DNA of 64,000 nt from UBA3478 sp049596955 (GTDB taxonomy: Bacteria > Bacteroidota > Bacteroidia > Flavobacteriales > Flavobacteriaceae): contig JBMYMD010000012.1 in the NCBI GenBank assembly GCA_049596955.1, positions 3,814-67,813 of the forward strand. The letters run 5' to 3'. Under the pieces are notes generated by a model that was not told the origin of the DNA, searched no databases, and saw nothing but the letters and a program-made list of their open reading frames with translations. Position numbers and translations under genes: made by a program. Positions 1 to 9,283 of the stretch are shown here, in pieces. Position 1 is the first letter of the stretch. Each line of letters opens with the position of its first letter.

Positions 1-1
1 A

Positions 2-220
2 AAAAAAGCAGATAGGCCAATTTTAAAAGGAGCTTTCATTGAAGAGGCGATTTACATTGGAGATGAAAATTTAGAAGCGCTAGTTAGTATTAAGTCTAAA
101 GAAGAGTTAATTGCTGACGTTATTGCGTTGCTTCAGTCTCCAGCGAAAAACGTTGTTTCAGGATTGAAATCTGGAGGTAGTAAGCTTTCAGGAATTTTAA
201 AAACCTTATCTGAAAAATAA
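2..220 (+). CDS. rplJ: 50S ribosomal protein L10 (C-terminal part)
   Basis: This is the last 72 codons of L10, cut by the left edge of the window, so the start is not seen. L10 anchors the L7/L12 dimers on the large subunit to form the stalk. The visible end (KKADRPILKGAFIEE ... ILKTLSEK) has the lysine-rich, amphipathic character of the L10 tail that carries the L12-binding helix. The identification rests mainly on context: rplL follows after a 50-base gap, then rpoB and rpoC, which is the conserved bacterial order. L10-type autoregulation, if present, would act upstream of this gene, outside the window. Confidence 0.88.
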   Translation, partial: KKADRPILKGAFIEEAIYIGDENLEALVSIKSKEELIADVIALLQSPAKNVVSGLKSGGSKLSGILKTLSEK

Positions 221-270
221 TTTGTACGCACTCAATACATTATAATTAAAATTTATTAAACGATAGAAAA

Positions 271-651
271 ATGGCAGATTTAAAAGATTTTGCAGAACAA
301 TTAGTTAATCTTACAGTTAAAGAAGTAAACGAATTAGCTGATATTTTAAAAGAAGAATACGGAATTGAACCTGCAGCTGCAGCCGTTGCTGTTGCTGGTG
401 GTGGTGCCGCAGCTGGTGGTGGAGAAGCCGCTGAGGAAAAATCAGAGTTCGACGTTATTCTTAAAGCAGCAGGAGGTTCAAAACTTGCTGTAGTTAAATT
501 AGTAAAAGAACTTACTGGACTTGGTCTTAAAGAAGCAAAAGGAATTGTTGATAGTGCACCTGCACCTGTTAAAGAAGGAGTTTCAAAAGACGAAGCAGAA
601 GGAATCAAAAATTCTTTAGAAGAAGCTGGAGCTGAAGTTGAGCTTAAGTAA
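271..651 (+). CDS. rplL: 50S ribosomal protein L7/L12
   Basis: This 126-residue stalk protein recruits translational GTPases to the ribosome. The domain plan is clear: an N-terminal dimerisation helix pair (residues 1-33), an Ala/Gly-rich flexible hinge (about 34-53), and a globular C-terminal domain (about 58-126) containing the conserved KLAVVKLVKELTGLGLKEAK stretch that contacts translation factors. Length and all conserved blocks are normal. It lies between rplJ and rpoB. The 144 bases after it hold three hairpins, listed separately, which could lower or process transcription into rpoBC and so help explain how L12 is made in excess over RNA polymerase. Confidence 0.98.
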   Translation: MADLKDFAEQLVNLTVKEVNELADILKEEYGIEPAAAAVAVAGGGAAAGGGEAAEEKSEFDVILKAAGGSKLAVVKLVKELTGLGLKEAKGIVDSAPAPVKEGVSKDEAEGIKNSLEEAGAEVELK

Positions 652-680
652 TCTTTTCTAAATATTATTACGGGTTTAAA

Positions 681-756
681 GGTCTTTCCGATATGAATTT
701 CGGTAAGACCTTAGCCTGTTTATACACCTAGGTGTTTTTTTCGGTAGTTTTCTACC
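681..756 (+). promoter_or_regulatory. Three tandem hairpins between rplL and rpoB (possible attenuator or processing site)
   Basis: Three inverted repeats lie in the 144-base gap. 681-690/701-710 are 10-base arms with one mismatch and a 10-base loop. 724-735 is a perfect 12-base palindrome (ACACCTAGGTGT) running into seven T residues. 743-747/752-756 is a 5-bp stem with a TTTT loop. The second resembles a weak intrinsic terminator. In E. coli the same gap holds an attenuator and an RNase III site; a parallel role here is inference. Confidence 0.55.
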
Positions 757-795
757 CCTATTTTTCTAAATAATGACCATTTAAAAGTCCGCTAA

Positions 796-3700
796 ATGAT
801 TACAAATCAAATTGAAAGACTAAATTTTGCTACTTCAAAGCACACCCCCGATTATCCAGACTTGTTGGACATACAAGTAAAATCCTTTCAAGATTTTTTC
901 CAGTTAGAAACTAAATCGGACGAAAGAGGAAATGAAGGTTTATACAATACTTTCATGGAAAACTTTCCAATCACTGATACTAGAAATCAATTCGTTTTAG
1001 AGTTTTTGGATTACTTTATAGATCCGCCTAGATATACAATTCAAGAATGTATAGAAAGAGGTCTTACCTATAGCGTTCCATTAAAAGCGAGATTGAAACT
1101 GTATTGTACAGACCCTGAGCACGAAGATTTTGAGACAATTGTTCAAGACGTTTATTTAGGTACTATGCCTTACATGACTCCGTCAGGTACTTTTGTGATC
1201 AATGGAGCAGAGCGTGTAGTTGTTTCTCAGTTACACCGTTCTCCTGGAGTCTTCTTTGGTCAGTCATTTCACGCCAACGGAACCAAATTGTATTCGGCAA
1301 GAGTTATTCCTTTCAAAGGATCTTGGATTGAATTTGCTACGGATATCAATGGTGTGATGTACGCATACATCGATCGTAAGAAGAAATTACCTGTAACCAC
1401 GCTCTTTAGAGCAATCGGTTATGAAAGAGACAAAGATATTCTTGAAATTTTTGATCTTTCAGAAGAGGTTAAAGTATCTAAATCTGGACTTAAAAAAGTA
1501 TTAGGACGTAAACTAGCGGCTAGAGTCTTAAATACTTGGCATGAGGATTTCGTTGATGAAGATACTGGTGAAGTAGTATCAATTGAGCGTAATGAGATTA
1601 TCCTTGATAGAGATACCGTTCTTGAAAAAGAACACATTGAAGAAATTATCGAGGCAGATGTAAAGTCAATCTTATTGCACAAAGAAAATAATACGCAATC
1701 TGAATACGCGATAATTCATAATACACTTCAAAAAGATCCGACAAATACGGAGAAAGAAGCGGTTGAACACATATATCGTCAACTCAGAAATGCAGAACCA
1801 CCAGACGAAGAAACGGCTCGCGGAATCATAGATAAATTATTTTTCTCTGATCAGCGCTACAACTTAGGCGAAGTAGGTCGTTACCGAATGAATAAAAAAT
1901 TAGGTTTAGATATTGGAATGGATAAGCAAGTACTTACCAAAGAAGACATCATAACCATAATAAAGTACCTCATAGAATTGATCAATTCGAAAGAGGAAAT
2001 AGATGATATTGATCACTTGTCAAACAGAAGAGTTAGAACTGTAGGAGAGCAGCTTTCGCAGCAATTTGGAGTAGGATTAGCTCGTATGGCGAGAACTATT
2101 AGAGAGCGAATGAATGTTCGTGACAATGAAGTTTTTACTCCGATTGATTTGATCAACGCAAAAACATTATCGTCTGTAATCAACTCATTCTTTGGGACGA
2201 ACCAATTGTCTCAATTTATGGACCAAACCAATCCCTTGGCGGAGATAACACACAAGCGACGTTTATCTGCTTTAGGTCCTGGGGGTCTTTCTCGTGAACG
2301 TGCAGGTTTCGAGGTTCGAGACGTACACTACACGCATTACGGTAGATTGTGTCCAATTGAAACGCCAGAAGGTCCTAATATTGGATTGATTTCTTCTTTA
2401 TCTGTTTTCTCTAAGGTCAACAGTATGGGGTTCTTAGAAACTCCATATCGCAAAGTTGATAAAGGGGTAGTAGACACCAAAAACTTCCAATACATGAGTG
2501 CGGAAGAAGAAGAAGGTATGAAAATCGCACAGGCAAATATTCCTTTGGACAATAAAGGAAAGATTACTGAAGATAAAGTGATCGCAAGACAAGAGGGAGA
2601 TTTTCCTTTAGTGAGTCCTGATGAGATTAATTACACTGACGTCGCGCCGAACCAAATTGCCTCGGTCTCTGCGTCTCTTATCCCATTTTTGGAGCATGAT
2701 GATGCGAATAGAGCTTTGATGGGATCAAACATGATGCGTCAAGCTGTACCATTAATGCGAACAGATTCACCAATTGTAGGTACAGGATTAGAGAAACAAG
2801 TTGCAAAAGACTCTAGAGTTTTGATAAATGCTGAAGATTCTGGAATCGTTGACTATGTTGATGCAGAGCGTATTGTAATTCAGTACCAGCGTACGGACGA
2901 AGAGAAGCTTGTAAGTTTTGACGACGATAAAAAAGTTTATGATCTCATTAAATTCAGAAAAACCAACCAAGGTACTTCGATCAACCTTAAACCTATTGTT
3001 CAAAAAGGTGATAAGGTGACCAAGGGTCAAGTACTTTGTCAGGGATACGCAACAGAAAACGGTGAGCTAGCCTTAGGTAGAAATCTTAAGGTAGCCTTTA
3101 TGCCATGGAAGGGTTACAACTTCGAAGATGCGATTGTGATTTCTGAAAAGGTCGTTCGTGAAGACTTATTCACCTCAATTCACGTTGATGAATATTCACT
3201 CGAAGTTCGAGATACTAAATTGGGTGCTGAAGAATTAACCAACGACATTCCTAACGTATCCGAAGAAGCTACTCGTGAATTGGATGAGAACGGTATGATT
3301 CGAATTGGAGCAGAAGTAAAACCTGGAGACATCCTTATAGGTAAGATTACTCCAAAAGGCGAATCAGATCCTACACCTGAAGAAAAACTCTTAAGAGCTA
3401 TTTTCGGTGATAAAGCGGGAGATGTAAAAGACGCTTCTTTGAAGGCTTCTCCATCACTAAGAGGTGTGGTTATCGACAAGAAATTATTCTCGAGGTCTAT
3501 TAAGGACAAAAGAAAGCGATCTGAAGAAAAACAGGCTATAGAGTCTTTAGAAATAGAATACGAAGTAAAATTCCAAAAACTCAAGGACGTTTTGGTTGAA
3601 AAACTGAACACTTTGGTTAATGGAAAAACATCTCAAGGTATAAGCAACGATCTAGGTGAAGAAGTTTTACCGAAAGGAAAGAAATTCAATCAAAAAATGC

Positions 3701-4605
3701 TCAACGCAGTAGATGACTTTGCTCACTTAGTCAGTAGTGCGTGGACTGCTGACGACAAGATTAATGCAATGGTCAATGATCTTCTTCACAATTACAAGAT
3801 CAAGCTCAATGACATGCAAGGTAACTTGAGAAGAGATAAGTTTACCATTTCTGTAGGTGATGAACTTCCAGCTGGAATTATGAAGTTAGCTAAAGTTTAC
3901 ATCGCTAAAAAGAGAAAGCTTAAGGTTGGGGATAAAATGGCAGGTAGACACGGAAACAAGGGTATTGTTGCTCGAATTGTCCGCGAAGCTGACATGCCAT
4001 TCTTAGAAGATGGAACACCAGTTGATATTGTTTTAAATCCATTAGGTGTACCTTCTCGTATGAATATTGGTCAGATTTATGAAACCGTTTTAGGTTGGGC
4101 TGGCCAGAAATTAGGTGAAAAATACGCTACGCCTATTTTTGATGGTGCTACTCTTGCACAAATCAATGAAATCACCGAAAAAGCAGGTGTTCCCCAATAC
4201 GGACACACATACTTGTATGACGGTGGAACAGGAGAGCGTTTTGATCAACCTGCAACTGTTGGTGTGATTTATATGTTAAAATTAGGACATATGGTCGACG
4301 ACAAGATGCATGCTAGATCTATTGGACCTTACTCACTCATTACGCAACAACCATTGGGAGGTAAAGCGCAATTCGGAGGTCAGAGATTCGGAGAAATGGA
4401 AGTGTGGGCACTTGAAGCCTATGGAGCCTCTTCAACGCTTAGAGAAATTTTAACAGTTAAATCAGATGATGTAATCGGTAGAGCGAAAACATACGAATCT
4501 ATCGTTAAGGGAGAGACGATGCCAGAACCTGGTTTACCTGAATCATTTAACGTGCTTATGCATGAATTAAAAGGATTAGGATTAGATATTCGATTAGAAG
4601 AATAA
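796..4605 (+). CDS. rpoB: DNA-directed RNA polymerase subunit beta
   Basis: The beta subunit of core RNA polymerase, 1269 residues, a normal length for Bacteroidota. It forms one pincer of the clamp and part of the active centre. The rifampicin-binding region (about residues 465-520) is fully conserved and wild-type in appearance: FFGTNQLSQFMDQ, ITHKRRLSALGPGG and IETPEGPNIGL are all present, with Asp, His and Ser at the positions that usually mutate to resistance. The C-terminal GDKMAGRHGNKGIV motif (about 1043-1056) and the closing segment that meets beta' (HARSIGPYSLITQQPLGGKAQFGG) are intact. The ATG start fits the family start. rpoC follows after 41 bases, in the same operon. Confidence 0.99.
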   Translation: MITNQIERLNFATSKHTPDYPDLLDIQVKSFQDFFQLETKSDERGNEGLYNTFMENFPITDTRNQFVLEFLDYFIDPPRYTIQECIERGLTYSVPLKARLKLYCTDPEHEDFETIVQDVYLGTMPYMTPSGTFVINGAERVVVSQLHRSPGVFFGQSFHANGTKLYSARVIPFKGSWIEFATDINGVMYAYIDRKKKLPVTTLFRAIGYERDKDILEIFDLSEEVKVSKSGLKKVLGRKLAARVLNTWHEDFVDEDTGEVVSIERNEIILDRDTVLEKEHIEEIIEADVKSILLHKENNTQSEYAIIHNTLQKDPTNTEKEAVEHIYRQLRNAEPPDEETARGIIDKLFFSDQRYNLGEVGRYRMNKKLGLDIGMDKQVLTKEDIITIIKYLIELINSKEEIDDIDHLSNRRVRTVGEQLSQQFGVGLARMARTIRERMNVRDNEVFTPIDLINAKTLSSVINSFFGTNQLSQFMDQTNPLAEITHKRRLSALGPGGLSRERAGFEVRDVHYTHYGRLCPIETPEGPNIGLISSLSVFSKVNSMGFLETPYRKVDKGVVDTKNFQYMSAEEEEGMKIAQANIPLDNKGKITEDKVIARQEGDFPLVSPDEINYTDVAPNQIASVSASLIPFLEHDDANRALMGSNMMRQAVPLMRTDSPIVGTGLEKQVAKDSRVLINAEDSGIVDYVDAERIVIQYQRTDEEKLVSFDDDKKVYDLIKFRKTNQGTSINLKPIVQKGDKVTKGQVLCQGYATENGELALGRNLKVAFMPWKGYNFEDAIVISEKVVREDLFTSIHVDEYSLEVRDTKLGAEELTNDIPNVSEEATRELDENGMIRIGAEVKPGDILIGKITPKGESDPTPEEKLLRAIFGDKAGDVKDASLKASPSLRGVVIDKKLFSRSIKDKRKRSEEKQAIESLEIEYEVKFQKLKDVLVEKLNTLVNGKTSQGISNDLGEEVLPKGKKFNQKMLNAVDDFAHLVSSAWTADDKINAMVNDLLHNYKIKLNDMQGNLRRDKFTISVGDELPAGIMKLAKVYIAKKRKLKVGDKMAGRHGNKGIVARIVREADMPFLEDGTPVDIVLNPLGVPSRMNIGQIYETVLGWAGQKLGEKYATPIFDGATLAQINEITEKAGVPQYGHTYLYDGGTGERFDQPATVGVIYMLKLGHMVDDKMHARSIGPYSLITQQPLGGKAQFGGQRFGEMEVWALEAYGASSTLREILTVKSDDVIGRAKTYESIVKGETMPEPGLPESFNVLMHELKGLGLDIRLEE

Positions 4606-4646
4606 AATCCTAAAAGAAAAAACATTAAAAGTTAGCTCGAAGTATT

Positions 4647-7600
4647 ATGGCGAGAATTAAAGAAAACAACACACAAAAGAGATTTAATAAAATTTCAATC
4701 GGTTTAGCATCACCTGAGACCATTTTAGGTGAGTCTAGAGGAGAGGTGTTAAAACCGGAAACAATAAATTATCGCACACACAAGCCCGAAAGAGATGGTT
4801 TGTTTTGTGAGCGTATTTTTGGCCCTGTAAAGGATTACGAATGTGCCTGTGGTAAGTACAAGAGAATAAGATACCGCGGAATCGTATGTGATAGATGTGG
4901 GGTTGAGGTTACTGAGAAAAAGGTAAGGAGAGATCGTGTAGGACATATCAGTCTTGTAGTGCCAGTTGCACACATTTGGTATTTCAGGTCTTTACCAAAC
5001 AAGATTGGTTACCTTCTTGGATTACCTTCGAAAAAGCTCGACATGATTATTTATTACGAGCGCTATGTGGTCATTCAGCCCGGAGCTGCTCAAGGTCCAG
5101 AGGGTGAAGAAATCAAAAAAATGGATTTCTTAACCGAAGAGGAGTACCTCAATATCATGGATAGTCTTCCGCAAGACAATCAGTATTTAGAAGATTCAGA
5201 TCCGAATAAATTCATCGCAAAGATGGGTGCTGAGTGTCTTGTTGAACTATTAAATAGAGTTGACTTAGAAAGCTTGTCTTACGAGCTGCGTCACAAGGCC
5301 AATACTGAAACTTCGAAACAGCGTAAGACAGAAGCACTTAAAAGACTTCAAGTTGTTGAGGCCTTTAAAGACAGTCAAGAAAATCGTGAGAATCTTCCTG
5401 AGTGGATGATTTTAAAAGTTATACCGGTTATACCACCAGAATTACGTCCACTAGTACCTTTGGATGGTGGTAGATTCGCAACATCAGATTTAAATGATCT
5501 TTACAGAAGAGTAATCATCAGAAATAACCGCTTGAAGAGATTGATGGAAATTAAAGCTCCTGAGGTTATTTTGAGAAATGAAAAGAGAATGTTGCAGGAG
5601 GCTGTGGATTCGTTATTTGACAACACCAGAAAAGCCTCAGCGGTAAAGACAGAGTCAAACAGACCGTTGAAATCACTTTCTGACTCTTTAAAGGGTAAGC
5701 AAGGTCGTTTTCGTCAAAACCTACTAGGAAAGCGTGTTGATTATTCTGCACGTTCTGTAATTGTTGTAGGGCCTGAGATGAATTTATACGAATGTGGTCT
5801 TCCTAAAGATATGGCTGCTGAACTCTACAAGCCTTTTGTAATTCGAAAACTAATCGAAAGAGGAGTGGTGAAGACAGTGAAATCTGCTAAAAAAATTATA
5901 GATAAAAAAGAGCCTATCGTTTGGGATATCCTTGAAAACGTTCTTAAAGGACATCCTATCTTACTCAATAGAGCTCCCACACTTCACCGTTTGGGAATTC
6001 AAGCCTTTCAACCTAAACTTATAGAGGGTAAAGCGATTAGACTTCACCCCCTAGCATGTACAGCATTTAATGCGGATTTTGATGGAGATCAAATGGCCGT
6101 GCATTTACCTTTAGGTCCTGAAGCTATTTTAGAAGCGCAGTTATTGATGTTAGCTTCTCAAAACATCTTAAATCCAGCTAATGGTTCTCCGATTACTGTT
6201 CCTTCTCAGGATATGGTATTAGGGCTGTATTACATGACCAAAAAGAGAGTTGGAACGACTGAAAAACCAGTAAAAGGAGAAGGTTTGACCTTCTACAGTG
6301 CAGAAGAAGTGAATATTGCTTTCAACGAGCAAAAAGTAAGTTTAAATGCGGGTATAAAAGTTAGAGCTAAAGATTTTAACGAAGAAGGAGAATTGGTATA
6401 TCAGCTCATCGACACAACTGTGGGTAGAGTGATATTTAATGAGGTAGTACCTGAGGAGGCTGGTTTTATCAATCAAGTATTGAATAAAAAAGCCTTGAGA
6501 AACATCATTGGACATGTTCTTTCTGTTACGGATGTTCCTAGAACAGCTGCTTTTCTTGATAAAATCAAGAGTATGGGGTTTGATTTCGCCTTTAAAGGAG
6601 GATTATCCTTTAGTTTAGGTGATATTATTATTCCACCAGAAAAGCAAGGTCTGATTGACGACGCCAACGGACAAGTTGACGGTATCATGATGAATTACAA
6701 CATGGGTCTTATTACCAATAACGAGCGATACAATCAAGTTATTGATGTTTGGACATCTACCAATGCTATGCTTACAGAATTGGCAATGAAACGAATTAGT
6801 GAAGATGAGCAGGGCTTTAACTCTGTTTACATGATGCTAGATTCTGGAGCACGTGGATCTAAGGAACAAATTAGACAGTTAACCGGTATGCGCGGTCTTA
6901 TGGCCAAGCCGAAAAAGTCAACTGCCGGAGGTGGAGAAATCATAGAAAACCCTATTCTTTCAAACTTTAAAGAGGGATTATCTATTCTTGAATACTTTAT
7001 CTCGACACACGGTGCACGTAAAGGTCTAGCCGATACCGCTTTAAAAACAGCTGATGCAGGTTACCTAACAAGAAGACTTGTAGATGTTGCTCAGGATGTG
7101 ATTATCAATATTGAGGATTGTGGAACATTGAGAGGTCTTGAAGTTACTGCGCTTCGTAAAAACGAAGAAATCGTTGAATCGCTGTACGATAGAATTATAG
7201 GTAGAGTTTCTTTAAATGACGTAAACCATCCACAAACAGGCGAAGTCATTGTAGAAGCAGGAGGGCTTATTGTAGAATCAGTTGGAAAAGCTATTGAGTC
7301 TGCGGGGATTGATATGGTCGAAGTTAGATCAGCACTAACTTGTGAAGCTCCAAAAGGAATTTGTGCCAAGTGTTATGGACGTAATTTAGCAACTCATAAG
7401 ATGGTTCAAAGAGGTGAGGCTGTTGGAGTTGTTGCTGCCCAATCCATCGGTGAACCAGGAACTCAGCTTACATTGAGAACTTTCCACGTAGGAGGTATTG
7501 CAGGAAACATATCAGAAGAAAGCAAACTGATTGCGAAACACGATGGAAAAGCAGAAATTGAAGACTTGAGATTAGTTAAGGGAACAAATGCAGAAGGACA

Positions 7601-8945
7601 AGAGGTAAACATTGTTATTTCAAGAACAGCTGAGATTAAAATTGTCGATAAGAAAACCGGTTCAGTTCTTTCAACGAACAACATCCCTTACGGTTCAGAA
7701 CTCTTTATTAAGAACGGTGCTATTGTTAAAAAGGGTGCTGAAATATGTCAGTGGGATCCGTATAACGGGGTAATTGTTTCTGAGTTTACTGGAAAAGTAT
7801 TTTATGAAAATATCGAGCAAGGTGTAACTTATCAAGTTGAAATCGATGAGCAAACTGGATTCCAAGAAAAGGTAATTTCAGAATCTCGTAATAAGAAATT
7901 AATTCCAACCCTTCATATTCAAAATAATAAAGGTGAAACTTTAAGGTCATACAACTTACCAGTAGGATCGCATATTATGGTAAATGACGGAGATGGAATT
8001 AGTGAAGGTAAAGTGCTTGTGAAGATTCCTAGAAAGTCTGCAAAAACAGGTGATATTACTGGAGGTCTTCCAAGGGTAACTGAGCTTTTCGAAGCGCGTA
8101 ATCCTTCAAACCCAGCTGTTGTATCTGAGATTGATGGAGTGGTTACTTTTGGAAAAATCAAAAGAGGTAATCGCGAAATTATTGTGGAGTCTAAATCAGG
8201 TGAGCAAAAGAAATATTTGGTCAAGTTATCAAATCAAATTTTAGTTCAAGAAAACGATTACGTCAAAGCGAGTATGCCTCTTTCTGATGGATCTATTACG
8301 CCTGATGATATTTTATCAATAAAAGGACCTTCTGCGGTACAACAGTATCTCGTGAATGAAATTCAAGAGGTTTATCGATTACAAGGGGTGAAAATCAATG
8401 ATAAACACTTCGAGGTAGTCGTGAGACAGATGATGCGTAAGGTGAGAATTGAAGATGCAGGAGATACTATTTTCTTAGAAAACCAGCTTGTGCACAAAGA
8501 TGACTTTATCAGAGAAAACGATCAAATTTTCGGAATGAAGGTCATTGAAGAGGCGGGTGAGTCTGAAAACCTTAAGGCAGGTCAGATTGTAAGTGCTAGA
8601 GAACTCAGAGATGAGAATTCAGTACTTAAAAGACAAGACAAGGCTTTAGTGGTTGCAAGAGATGCAGTTTCTGCCACAGCTACTCCGATTCTTCAAGGAA
8701 TTACCAGAGCTTCGCTTCAAACTAAATCCTTTATTTCTGCAGCTTCTTTCCAAGAGACAACAAAAGTACTTAACGAGGCAGCTGTAAATGGTAAGGTTGA
8801 TGGTCTTGAAGGTCTCAAAGAGAATGTAATTGTTGGACATAAAATTCCAGCAGGAACAGGAATGAGAGACTACGAGAGTATTATCGTTGGTTCTAAAGAA
8901 GAATACGACGAAATCATGGCTCGTAAAGAAGAATTTAAGTTCTAA
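4647..8945 (+). CDS. rpoC: DNA-directed RNA polymerase subunit beta'
   Basis: The beta' subunit, 1432 residues, carrying the catalytic magnesium site. The catalytic motif NADFDGDQMAVH is at about residues 475-486. The N-terminal zinc ribbon (CACGKYKRIRYRGIVCDRCG, about 66-84) and the second zinc site (Cys near 824 in IEDCGT, then CEAPKGICAKCYG near 899-911) are intact. The trigger-loop region (GVVAAQSIGEPGTQLTLRTFH) is conserved. Co-transcribed with rpoB. The DUF3467 gene begins four bases after its stop, so it is probably translationally linked to that gene. Confidence 0.99.
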   Translation: MARIKENNTQKRFNKISIGLASPETILGESRGEVLKPETINYRTHKPERDGLFCERIFGPVKDYECACGKYKRIRYRGIVCDRCGVEVTEKKVRRDRVGHISLVVPVAHIWYFRSLPNKIGYLLGLPSKKLDMIIYYERYVVIQPGAAQGPEGEEIKKMDFLTEEEYLNIMDSLPQDNQYLEDSDPNKFIAKMGAECLVELLNRVDLESLSYELRHKANTETSKQRKTEALKRLQVVEAFKDSQENRENLPEWMILKVIPVIPPELRPLVPLDGGRFATSDLNDLYRRVIIRNNRLKRLMEIKAPEVILRNEKRMLQEAVDSLFDNTRKASAVKTESNRPLKSLSDSLKGKQGRFRQNLLGKRVDYSARSVIVVGPEMNLYECGLPKDMAAELYKPFVIRKLIERGVVKTVKSAKKIIDKKEPIVWDILENVLKGHPILLNRAPTLHRLGIQAFQPKLIEGKAIRLHPLACTAFNADFDGDQMAVHLPLGPEAILEAQLLMLASQNILNPANGSPITVPSQDMVLGLYYMTKKRVGTTEKPVKGEGLTFYSAEEVNIAFNEQKVSLNAGIKVRAKDFNEEGELVYQLIDTTVGRVIFNEVVPEEAGFINQVLNKKALRNIIGHVLSVTDVPRTAAFLDKIKSMGFDFAFKGGLSFSLGDIIIPPEKQGLIDDANGQVDGIMMNYNMGLITNNERYNQVIDVWTSTNAMLTELAMKRISEDEQGFNSVYMMLDSGARGSKEQIRQLTGMRGLMAKPKKSTAGGGEIIENPILSNFKEGLSILEYFISTHGARKGLADTALKTADAGYLTRRLVDVAQDVIINIEDCGTLRGLEVTALRKNEEIVESLYDRIIGRVSLNDVNHPQTGEVIVEAGGLIVESVGKAIESAGIDMVEVRSALTCEAPKGICAKCYGRNLATHKMVQRGEAVGVVAAQSIGEPGTQLTLRTFHVGGIAGNISEESKLIAKHDGKAEIEDLRLVKGTNAEGQEVNIVISRTAEIKIVDKKTGSVLSTNNIPYGSELFIKNGAIVKKGAEICQWDPYNGVIVSEFTGKVFYENIEQGVTYQVEIDEQTGFQEKVISESRNKKLIPTLHIQNNKGETLRSYNLPVGSHIMVNDGDGISEGKVLVKIPRKSAKTGDITGGLPRVTELFEARNPSNPAVVSEIDGVVTFGKIKRGNREIIVESKSGEQKKYLVKLSNQILVQENDYVKASMPLSDGSITPDDILSIKGPSAVQQYLVNEIQEVYRLQGVKINDKHFEVVVRQMMRKVRIEDAGDTIFLENQLVHKDDFIRENDQIFGMKVIEEAGESENLKAGQIVSARELRDENSVLKRQDKALVVARDAVSATATPILQGITRASLQTKSFISAASFQETTKVLNEAAVNGKVDGLEGLKENVIVGHKIPAGTGMRDYESIIVGSKEEYDEIMARKEEFKF

Positions 8946-8949
8946 TACA

Positions 8950-9252
8950 ATGGCAGAGAAGGAAAAACAAATTAATATCGAAATAGATGAAAAAACTGCG
9001 GAAGGATTGTATTCAAACCTTGCGATAATTAACCATTCTGTTTCAGAATTTGTCGTGGACTTCATTACCATTATGCCTGGAAACCCTAAAGCCAAGGTGA
9101 AGAGTAGAATTATTTTAACGCCTCAACACGCTAAAAAATTACTTAGAGCCTTAGGAGATAATGTTCAAAAATTCGAAAAAATGCACGGTGACATCAAAGA
9201 TTATGAGCAGCCGAGCATCCCAATAAATTTTGGACCTACAGGTAAAGCCTAA
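8950..9252 (+). CDS. DUF3467 domain protein
   Basis: A 100-residue cytoplasmic protein of the DUF3467 family, which in Bacteroidota commonly sits directly after rpoC. Its molecular role is unknown to me. I place the start at the ATG four bases after the rpoC stop; an in-frame ATG at 8887 lies inside rpoC and would add a lysine-rich tail that the family lacks. The sequence is an alternating polar and hydrophobic fold with no cysteines and no membrane segment; the signature FVVDFITIMPG ... ILTPQHAKKLLRAL is recognisable. The location suggests a polymerase- or growth-linked job, but that is inference. The operon ends just after it at a strong terminator. Confidence 0.9.
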   Translation: MAEKEKQINIEIDEKTAEGLYSNLAIINHSVSEFVVDFITIMPGNPKAKVKSRIILTPQHAKKLLRALGDNVQKFEKMHGDIKDYEQPSIPINFGPTGKA

Positions 9253-9254
9253 AT

Positions 9255-9282
9255 AAAAAAGCCCTCAACAGAGGGCTTTTTT
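9255..9282. terminator. Bidirectional intrinsic terminator (rpoBC operon / prfC)
   Basis: A 12-bp perfect stem (AAAAAAGCCCTC / GAGGGCTTTTTT) with an AACA loop. It has a T-run on either strand, so it can end both the rplJL-rpoBC-DUF3467 transcript and the convergent prfC transcript, whose stop codon is at 9284. Confidence 0.93.
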
Positions 9283-9283
9283 A

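Noticed and set aside
246..608. Long minus-strand open frame opposite rplL
   Set aside because: It mirrors the Ala/Gly-rich codon pattern of rplL and has no homologous features or promoter; it is a shadow frame.
2190..2360. Possible rifampicin-resistance substitutions in rpoB
   Set aside because: All the usual positions in this region match the sensitive consensus.
3180..3611. Minus-strand frame of 143 codons inside rpoB
   Set aside because: Low-complexity Ser/Phe-rich product that is the antisense of a conserved rpoB region.
8887..8949. Upstream in-frame ATG for the DUF3467 gene
   Set aside because: It lies inside rpoC and adds residues absent from the family; the ATG at 8950 is used.
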